A stretch of DNA of 39,124 bases, taken from positions 1 through 39,124 of the forward strand of contig JAMPFD010000018.1 in NCBI GenBank assembly GCA_023664625.1, given 5' to 3'. The position numbers were made by a program, and so were the translations under genes. This stretch comes from Bacillota bacterium. Lineage in GTDB: Bacteria; Bacteroidota; Bacteroidia; Bacteroidales; Bacteroidaceae. This document shows, one piece after another, positions 34,079-39,124 of this stretch. The notes under the pieces were generated by a model. The model had not been told where the DNA came from and ran no database searches. It was given only the letters and a program-made list of their open reading frames with translations. Every line of letters starts with the position of its first letter. Positions within the stretch are counted from its first letter, which is position 1.

Positions 34079-34758
34079 CAGTAATTAGTTTTATATCTTA
34101 TCCATAATGTGCCGTTCTCAATGCGCTCAACGCTTTCCAGCGATAGCTTCACCGGCATACGCTCCATGTCGGTAATGCCGTCGAAAAGTGCGGTCTGCCC
34201 CTTGCGACCGTCAATGCCAGGTGCAAGAAGCAGGCTCACTTCGTCAATCAGACCTGCGGCGAGAAAACCTCCGTTGATGTGTCCGCCACCGAGAACAGCC
34301 ATGCGCTCCACTCTAAACTCCGAGTACAGGATTTCCATAGCCTTTGATAAATCAATGGTGTCACGTCCGATGCAGATATACGATATTCCCTCCTTTTTGA
34401 GCATTTCAAGATATTCCTGCGGCACTTGTTCGCTCACGATGCAGACAAGGGGCACACCGTCAATTTTAGAAGCCGGCCAGCGTAGTTTCCCGTGTGTATC
34501 TACAGCTACTATATACTTATCGGAGTCCACGGCTTTATAAACCGATGACATACCGAAGGAGATAGGGTTGTTGGCTACAAACGGCTCCTTAGCTGCATTA
34601 TAATGCTCCATCGTTACCCTGCCTTCAAGCGAAGTAGGACAATCCAGTTTTTCAAGAGTGGCATAATACTCGTCACCACTTATTTTATCTACCATCGCAC
34701 AGTCTATGCGTCCGTCGATTGATGCCACCATGTGGCATACGATATAAGGTCTTTTCAT
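34078..34758 (-). CDS. Dihydrofolate reductase / RibD C-terminal domain family reductase
   Basis: A cytoplasmic NAD(P)H-dependent reductase of the DHFR-like fold. The 226-residue product shows CHMVASIDGRID near the N-terminus, an acidic substrate loop and the cofactor-binding segment VLGGGHINGGFLAAGLIDE (about 154-172), typical of the RibD_C family. It lacks the deaminase half of RibD, so a role in riboflavin synthesis is not implied; stand-alone members are usually of unknown substrate. It overlaps both neighbours: its start overlaps the SDR gene stop by four bases (ATGA) and its stop shares a base with the flavodoxin start. Given its neighbours it may act on a quinone or related compound. 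Confidence 0.85.
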   Translation of the reverse strand: MKRPYIVCHMVASIDGRIDCAMVDKISGDEYYATLEKLDCPTSLEGRVTMEHYNAAKEPFVANNPISFGMSSVYKAVDSDKYIVAVDTHGKLRWPASKIDGVPLVCIVSEQVPQEYLEMLKKEGISYICIGRDTIDLSKAMEILYSEFRVERMAVLGGGHINGGFLAAGLIDEVSLLLAPGIDGRKGQTALFDGITDMERMPVKLSLESVERIENGTLWIRYKTNY

Positions 34759-35591
34759 TTTTGATCAGGTTTTAATGGTCCGTAAAAATATGAAGCCGTT
34801 GCTCCGCCGTCAATGAGGAAATCTGCTCCGGTAATGAACGCTCCGCGCTTGCTCATCAGCAGTCCCGCCACATTTGCCACCTCGTCGGCAGTGCCGGGGC
34901 GACCTGCCGGACATTTGGCGAACATATTTTTATAGAAATCACCACGCGGTCCGTTAAACTCATCAATAGCAAGAGGAGTGACGATGATACCGGGAGATAT
35001 GGAGTTGATGCGTGCGCCACACTCTCCCCATTTCACCGCCTCCGCCATCACGCGCTTCACGTTGCAACGCTTCGCCATCTGATAGGCGTGCAATGTGTCA
35101 CGGATATTTCTCGGTTGCAGCACGTCCAATGACAGCAGATCGTCTGTCGCAGTCGTGGCAAACAGCTCGTCCACTTCGAGTGTAAGAGCCGGCATACGGT
35201 GTCCGCTTTGGCTGGAGATGGTTACACCCGTTCCACCGGGGCAAATTACTTTGCCCACTTCTTCCAGCAGAACAGCTGTGCCATATAAATCTACTTTCAG
35301 GATTGTCTCAACGGAGGCTTGGCTCGGTGATACTCAAGCAGCGTTTACAAGCATAGCTATCTCGCCATGCATCTGAGCCTCTGCAATGATTGAAAGGATT
35401 GATTCGCGGTTTGACAAATCCATTTCAAACGGTGCGGTGTCAAATCCGGCATTGTTCATTGTCTCTGCTATCGCTTCGGCATTTTCCAATCTCTTGTCAC
35501 CGATGACAATCTTCATGCCGTACCCCATGCGCCGGGCTATCGCCATGCCTATTTGTCCGGCACCAACCAATAATAAGACTTCTTTCTTCAT
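34755..35591 (-). pseudogene. Short-chain dehydrogenase/reductase interrupted by an in-frame TGA
   Basis: The first 85 codons (35591-35337) encode the Rossmann N-terminus LLLVGAGQIGMAIARR and end LVNAA. A TGA (35336-35334) comes where the family has Gly in NAAGVSPSQ. The same frame continues without shift (VSPSQASVETILKVDLYGTA) to 34755. It includes the catalytic Ser in TISSQSG, Tyr and Lys in AYQMAKR, and the C-terminal INSISPGIIVTP and LIDGGA. The whole frame is 278 codons plus stop. One base change (GGA to TGA) would explain it. It may be a recent inactivation, a sequence error, or a read-through site. The stop at 34755 overlaps the next start by four bases. Confidence 0.9.
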
Positions 35592-35602
35592 GTTTTGTTT
35601 TA

Positions 35603-36694
35603 TTACAGTTTTTTGCCAAAGAACTCCGCGAGTTTCCCGACCACCTGACTCACATATTCCGGCACATAATAAGTCTTGATGTGTGTCGCGCCGGGCACAA
35701 GGAACAGTTCCTTGTCCTGTGTGCCTGTGGCCTTGCTGTAACAGGCCTCGGTCATATAGAATGTGTCGGCGATGCTTCCCGCAATCATCAGCAGGGGCTG
35801 GTTGATAAGGTACATGCCCTCGGACGGGTCGAAGCCCATCAGGTCAACAAGGCTGCTCTTGGTGTAGCGGAAAGTTGAGTTGGGATGAGCATAGTTTACG
35901 ATGTAATAGTCATAGCCGTCGCGGTAGAGGTCGAAGGGGAGCTTTGCCGCCTGTTCGGGAGTCATGCCGCTCATGTCGCCTACGTATTCGGGCTTGCCTG
36001 TCACCGCCTCACGATGACGGGCGGCGCAAGCATCGGCAAGACGTTCCTGAACGGTGTTTATCTGGGTGTCGAGAAATCCGTTGCGGCGCACAAGTCCTGA
36101 GTTGAACATGCTCAGCGTAGCCACAGCCTTGAAACGTTTGTCGGTCTGCGCGGCAGCGAGAGTGTATCCGCCACCGCCACATATTCCGAGTATGCCCATA
36201 CGGTCGGAATCCACGCCGGGATATTGAGAGAGTATGTCTGCGGCACGGTGAATGTCCTCGATACGGTTTGCCGGTATATCCTTCTGGCGGGGCATACCCT
36301 CGCTTGCGCCCTGATATGCGGCATCGAAGGTAAGGCAGATATACCCCTTCTCCGCCATCAGCTGGCTGTAATAGCCCGAAACCTGCTCTTTCACGCCACC
36401 GTTGGGATGAGCCACAACAATGGCGGGATATTTCTTCGCCGGGTCATAACCTGCGGGAGTATATACGTTGGCTGCAATTTTCAGCCCGTTGAGTTCGTAT
36501 CTGATTGGATGGATATTCACTTTCCCTGCCACATTTTCAGTGACGGGATTGTCATATACAAGTCCCCACGGATTGCTGTTGTGGCTCTTCATTTCAGAGG
36601 TTGCCACTTCTGTGTAAGGTGCGTTTTGAGCGGACGCACCGACCGCTACGATTGAACAGAGTGTCATTATCAGTATTTTTTTCATTTTTGTCAT
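35603..36694 (-). CDS. Exported alpha/beta hydrolase
   Basis: A predicted periplasmic hydrolase of the dienelactone-hydrolase/S15-like class. The 363-residue product starts with a signal peptide ([19 protein letters not shown], cleavage near residue 23). An in-frame ATG nine bases downstream of the first could equally be the start. The oxyanion segment [12 protein letters not shown] lies near residue 94. The nucleophile elbow is GICGGGGY with Cys172 rather than Ser as nucleophile, reminiscent of dienelactone hydrolases. The likely acid lies near [11 protein letters not shown] and the catalytic His in GATHIKTYY. It sits between the cupin and the SDR reductase. Substrate unknown. Confidence 0.87.
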   Translation of the reverse strand: MTKMKKILIMTLCSIVAVGASAQNAPYTEVATSEMKSHNSNPWGLVYDNPVTENVAGKVNIHPIRYELNGLKIAANVYTPAGYDPAKKYPAIVVAHPNGGVKEQVSGYYSQLMAEKGYICLTFDAAYQGASEGMPRQKDIPANRIEDIHRAADILSQYPGVDSDRMGILGICGGGGYTLAAAQTDKRFKAVATLSMFNSGLVRRNGFLDTQINTVQERLADACAARHREAVTGKPEYVGDMSGMTPEQAAKLPFDLYRDGYDYYIVNYAHPNSTFRYTKSSLVDLMGFDPSEGMYLINQPLLMIAGSIADTFYMTEACYSKATGTQDKELFLVPGATHIKTYYVPEYVSQVVGKLAEFFGKKL

Positions 36695-36702
36695 TATGTC
36701 TA

Positions 36703-37215
36703 TTATTCAGTGTAACTATTGTATTCCTCATCGGTAACAGGGGCGAACCATTGCGCACCACCCTTGCTTGTCTGTGTTCCGATGGCAATATGGGTGAACT
36801 CACTGTCGGGAGCGGCTCCATGCCAGTGGATGACATTTGGAGCGATTTTCACCACATCGCCCGGCATAAGCAGGCGGATAGGCTCACCCTTTGCCTGATA
36901 GTAGCCACGCCCCGATGTACAGAGCAGAATCTGTCCGCCCAGATGCGAATGCCAGCTGTTGCGTACACCGGGAGCGAAAGTCACATTACCCACGGTGCAG
37001 TCCATAGAGTCGGCAGCTGTCACAAACGTCTCAAGCCACGCTTCGCCCGTGAAATTCGGATTGTCCACAAGCAGTTTGCCCTTTGCAAAGACATCGGTAA
37101 CAGATTCTGTTGCCGCTTCACTTTCTGCTACGGCAACCTTGTCACCTGCCGAATTATTACAGGAACTCACCAACATTGCCATAGCCATGATTGAAATTGT
37201 TGCTATTGTTTTCAT
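36703..37215 (-). CDS. Exported cupin-domain lipoprotein
   Basis: A 170-residue lipoprotein (signal with lipobox VSSC, Cys19) carrying a single cupin barrel from about residue 70. Metal ligands can be placed in the first motif ([17 protein letters not shown]: two His, one Gln in place of the usual Glu-region residue) and the second motif ([17 protein letters not shown]: two His). The family often binds a metal and turns over small quinones or aldehydes, or only senses them. The cupin next to a carboxymuconolactone-decarboxylase-like gene is a recurrent pair in bacteria. It starts eight bases after the stop of the CMD-like gene, so the two are closely coupled. Confidence 0.88.
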   Translation of the reverse strand: MKTIATISIMAMAMLVSSCNNSAGDKVAVAESEAATESVTDVFAKGKLLVDNPNFTGEAWLETFVTAADSMDCTVGNVTFAPGVRNSWHSHLGGQILLCTSGRGYYQAKGEPIRLLMPGDVVKIAPNVIHWHGAAPDSEFTHIAIGTQTSKGGAQWFAPVTDEEYNSYTE

Positions 37216-37222
37216 TATTATC

Positions 37223-37912
37223 TTATTTTATAAAAATTGATTCCACTACCTTTGATACGGTTTTTCCTTCCTCCGCACCCACTTCATCGGATATTATCTT
37301 GGCAAAGTCGTCCAGTTGCGATTGTGAGTAACCGAGGTTGCGGCAGATGCCGAGATGAGAGCGCAGCTGCCCTTCGAGGTTCATTCCGGCAAGTGCGCCT
37401 ACTGTGGCAAGTTCGCGGTAAGCGTGGCTCAGATTGTCACGGGCGAAGATGTCGCCGAAAAGGTGCGAGCGCAGATATTCGTCTATCACGGGACAGAACT
37501 CATAGATCTTGCCGGTTACGGGACGACCGACAAGCCTTGTCCGTGTCTCCTCGCCGAGAGCCGACATATCTGTTCCAGCTGTGACGGGACTTGCCTCTTT
37601 ACCGATTTCATCATGTTTGCCTGTGGTCGCACGTTGTTCAGTCTTAGCCATAAATCTGTTCAGGGCATTCAGTGAGCGCGGAAAACCGCAATAGGCATAC
37701 ATCTGTACAAGAATCTCCTTGATTTCGTTGACGGTAAGTCCGGCGTCCAGCCCGGTGTCAAAAGATTCATCCAGCCGCTCCATATCGCCACGGGCAGTAA
37801 AAGCTGCGATAAGCGTCACAGATTTTTCCTTGCCATCAAGTGATTGTGCCGAAACTGTCGAATTGACCATTAGATACATAAGAGTTATGATAAAGCAGAT
37901 TGTCTTTTTCAT
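37223..37912 (-). CDS. Exported carboxymuconolactone decarboxylase-like protein
   Basis: A 229-residue protein with a signal peptide (TICFIITLMYLMVNSTVSAQ) and two copies of the CMD/AhpD fold. The first copy (about 25-90) contains LTVNEIKEILVQMYAYCGFP followed by RSLNALN. The second (about 150-225) contains RELATVGALAGM followed by EGQLRSHLGI. Only one Cys is near the position of the AhpD CxxC, so disulfide reductase activity is unlikely. The family includes decarboxylases and peroxide-related enzymes. It lies ten bases after the upstream flavodoxin gene and eight before the cupin. The double-domain secreted form is common in Bacteroidales. Confidence 0.87.
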   Translation of the reverse strand: MKKTICFIITLMYLMVNSTVSAQSLDGKEKSVTLIAAFTARGDMERLDESFDTGLDAGLTVNEIKEILVQMYAYCGFPRSLNALNRFMAKTEQRATTGKHDEIGKEASPVTAGTDMSALGEETRTRLVGRPVTGKIYEFCPVIDEYLRSHLFGDIFARDNLSHAYRELATVGALAGMNLEGQLRSHLGICRNLGYSQSQLDDFAKIISDEVGAEEGKTVSKVVESIFIK

Positions 37913-37922
37913 CGCGTTATAT

Positions 37923-38834
37923 TTATTGTACTATGATTTTGCGTGTTTCTACACCTGATGTGCGTCCAGACTGCATCTGCAACACATACGCGCCTTGGGG
38001 CAATGCTATATTCTCATTGCTGCTGACACAGCCATTATATGCAAGTGCGCCGCTCATTGACGCTATGCGCAGTTGCGCCGGAGAATATCCGTCAGCCACG
38101 CTTACAGCCAGATTACTGCCGCTTATGCCCAAAGAGAACATCCTGTCGTTGCCGGATGAAATCTGCGATATGCCAGATGCTGCATTCCACCATCCTATGC
38201 GGCGCAGCCATCCTTCCACCTGACCGGGACGGTTGGGCACGTCGATGCCATCGTCATCATTCTGCGGCTCACGGATGTTGTCCGGGGCTATGTCCTCCGG
38301 CAAAGATTCAGGGATATGCGTTGAATTGGGTGTGCATTTGAAAAGTTTCTGCATACCCTCGTTGAGATATGTGGTAGCTCCGTAAGTCATGAACGGAACA
38401 ATCACCTTGTCGCTCAGGTCGTAGGTTTCAAGGAATGTGCACACCACCATCGCCGGCTGATGCCACCACAGGGGAGAGCCGACAAAGATGGTGTCATACC
38501 GGGCGATTTCCTCTGCCGATGGCAGGTTTGCCACTTCCGGGCGCAGGTCATTGTATGCCTCATTCTGAATAAGCTGGCTGTCATCGTAAGGATTTGCCGC
38601 GTATGGACGTGACGGTTCGATACGATAAACATCCGCACCGGTCAGTTCGGCGATACGCTGAGCCACCGCATGAGTGTTTCCTGTCGCCGAGAAATACGCG
38701 ACAAGCGTTTTGGTACTTCCGGACGGTTCGAGCGGCTGTGGCTCATAAGCCATAGACGCCTCGTTGTCCGAACAAGATGCCATCAGCGGCATGGCACTGA
38801 CGATAAGCGTCATAAAGAGATAAATTCGTTTCAT
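37923..38834 (-). CDS. Exported flavodoxin with C-terminal type IX secretion-like domain
   Basis: This is the first gene of the minus-strand operon. The 303-residue product has a lipoprotein signal (MASC, Cys21) followed by SDNEAS (acidic, surface-export-like). The flavodoxin domain (about 40-190) has SATGNTHAVAQR as FMN phosphate loop and GSPLWWHQPA as the flavin-flanking loop. The last 70 residues form a beta-rich domain ending LPQGAYVLQMQSGRTSGVET then RKIIVQ, which strongly resembles the type A sorting domain of type IX secretion cargo. Its start is about 30 bp after the -7 box at 38866-38873. A flavin carrier combining a lipid anchor and a T9SS-type tail is odd. The two signals could compete or the tail may be vestigial. 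Confidence 0.88.
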   Translation of the reverse strand: MKRIYLFMTLIVSAMPLMASCSDNEASMAYEPQPLEPSGSTKTLVAYFSATGNTHAVAQRIAELTGADVYRIEPSRPYAANPYDDSQLIQNEAYNDLRPEVANLPSAEEIARYDTIFVGSPLWWHQPAMVVCTFLETYDLSDKVIVPFMTYGATTYLNEGMQKLFKCTPNSTHIPESLPEDIAPDNIREPQNDDDGIDVPNRPGQVEGWLRRIGWWNAASGISQISSGNDRMFSLGISGSNLAVSVADGYSPAQLRIASMSGALAYNGCVSSNENIALPQGAYVLQMQSGRTSGVETRKIIVQ

Positions 38835-38865
38835 ATTATGAATTACTTGTTTTTGATTACGATTG

Positions 38866-38873
38866 CAAAATTA
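38866..38873 (-). promoter_or_regulatory. -7 promoter box of the redox operon
   Basis: On the minus strand this reads TAATTTTG, matching TAnnTTTG, 32 bp before the first operon gene. No TTTG occurs at the -33 position, which fits dependence on an activator. Confidence 0.6.
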
Positions 38874-38898
38874 GCTGGTTTCATACAAAACGGGCGCA

Positions 38899-38983
38899 CA
38901 CAAATTACGGATGTGATAACCGATATTACGGAATCATCAAACTGTCAGTCAGCGATATAGCACAAATTACGGTTTGGACAACC
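38899..38983. promoter_or_regulatory. Pair of 23-bp direct repeats (activator-site-like)
   Basis: Copies at 38899-38921 and 38961-38983 both begin CACAAATTACGG and end with an AACC-type block, 62 bp apart (about six helical turns). They agree at about 19 of 23 positions. Half-site-like ATTACGG occurs again near 38934. They lie between the minus-strand -7 box (38866) and a plus-strand -7 box (39034). Confidence 0.6.
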
Positions 38984-39033
38984 ATTATCACTGATTGGCG
39001 AACCAGGATTGCTGGAATGTCGCTTTTTATAAT

Positions 39034-39041
39034 TACTTTTG
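39034..39041 (+). promoter_or_regulatory. -7 promoter box pointing out of the window
   Basis: TACTTTTG matches TAnnTTTG on the plus strand. It probably starts a divergent gene beyond 39124, plausibly the regulator of the redox operon. No gene starts before the window edge. Confidence 0.45.
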
Positions 39042-39124
39042 CAGACATAAGCATAACGGCATATATATATAATATAACGTGAGTTCGATGAAATTAGAAT
39101 AGAGTAATCTGTGTTTCCAATGTC

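Overview
This 39 kb window looks like chromosomal DNA of a Bacteroidales bacterium, most probably Prevotellaceae (Prevotella in the broad sense). The evidence is SusC/SusD-type genes, promoters of the Bacteroidota form TTTG-N20-TAnnTTTG, a bamA region with tandem ompH/skp genes followed by murI, lipoproteins with acidic residues just after the lipid-bearing Cys, and one protein ending in a type IX secretion-like domain. I see no rRNA, tRNA, CRISPR array, intact transposase or phage gene.

Layout. (1) 0.3-2.7 kb: argS and a ribonuclease HI. (2) 2.9-7.3 kb: korA and korB (2-oxoacid:ferredoxin oxidoreductase), with a secreted GH28 polygalacturonase-like gene overlapping the korB stop. (3) 7.3-8.2 kb: a decayed stretch with an rRNA-leader-like minus-strand promoter region, a small unknown ORF, a remnant of an AlbA_2/divergent-AAA regulator and one copy of an intergenic repeat. 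(4) 8.2-17.2 kb: a MATE transporter, a 22-bp-period palindromic repeat array, then a SusC-SusD-surface lipoprotein operon. With the GH28 gene nearby, this suggests pectin capture. (5) 17.2-22.5 kb: upp and pckA (divergent) embedded in intergenic DNA that carries several copies of a MITE-like element. It also holds a candidate structured small RNA with its own promoter, two palindromic operator-like sites and a terminator. (6) 22.6-31.5 kb: an envelope-biogenesis cluster of a DUF6242-like lipoprotein, a DUF6089-like porin, uppS, bamA, three ompH/skp paralogues and murI. (7) 31.6-32.8 kb: a gene-poor relic region with a 23-bp perfect hairpin, two consensus promoters facing each other and a frameshifted sigma-54 activator remnant. 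(8) 32.9-38.8 kb, minus strand: an eight-gene operon of two exported flavodoxins, an exported carboxymuconolactone-decarboxylase-like protein, an exported cupin, an exported alpha/beta hydrolase, an SDR reductase broken by one in-frame TGA, a DHFR/RibD-like reductase and a sugar/xenobiotic O-acetyltransferase. Upstream are two 23-bp direct repeats between divergent promoters, which suggests an activator-controlled system whose regulator may lie just beyond the right edge.

How it works together. Regions 1, 5 and 6 are housekeeping: translation, gluconeogenesis, pyrimidine salvage, lipid-carrier and outer-membrane assembly. Regions 2-4 hold pectin degradation and uptake genes beside central carbon metabolism. 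The most unusual parts are the mostly exported redox operon, the MITE family with its hairpin units, and the structured-RNA locus at 21.9-22.2 kb. All functional statements are read from sequence motifs and gene order; no database search was run.
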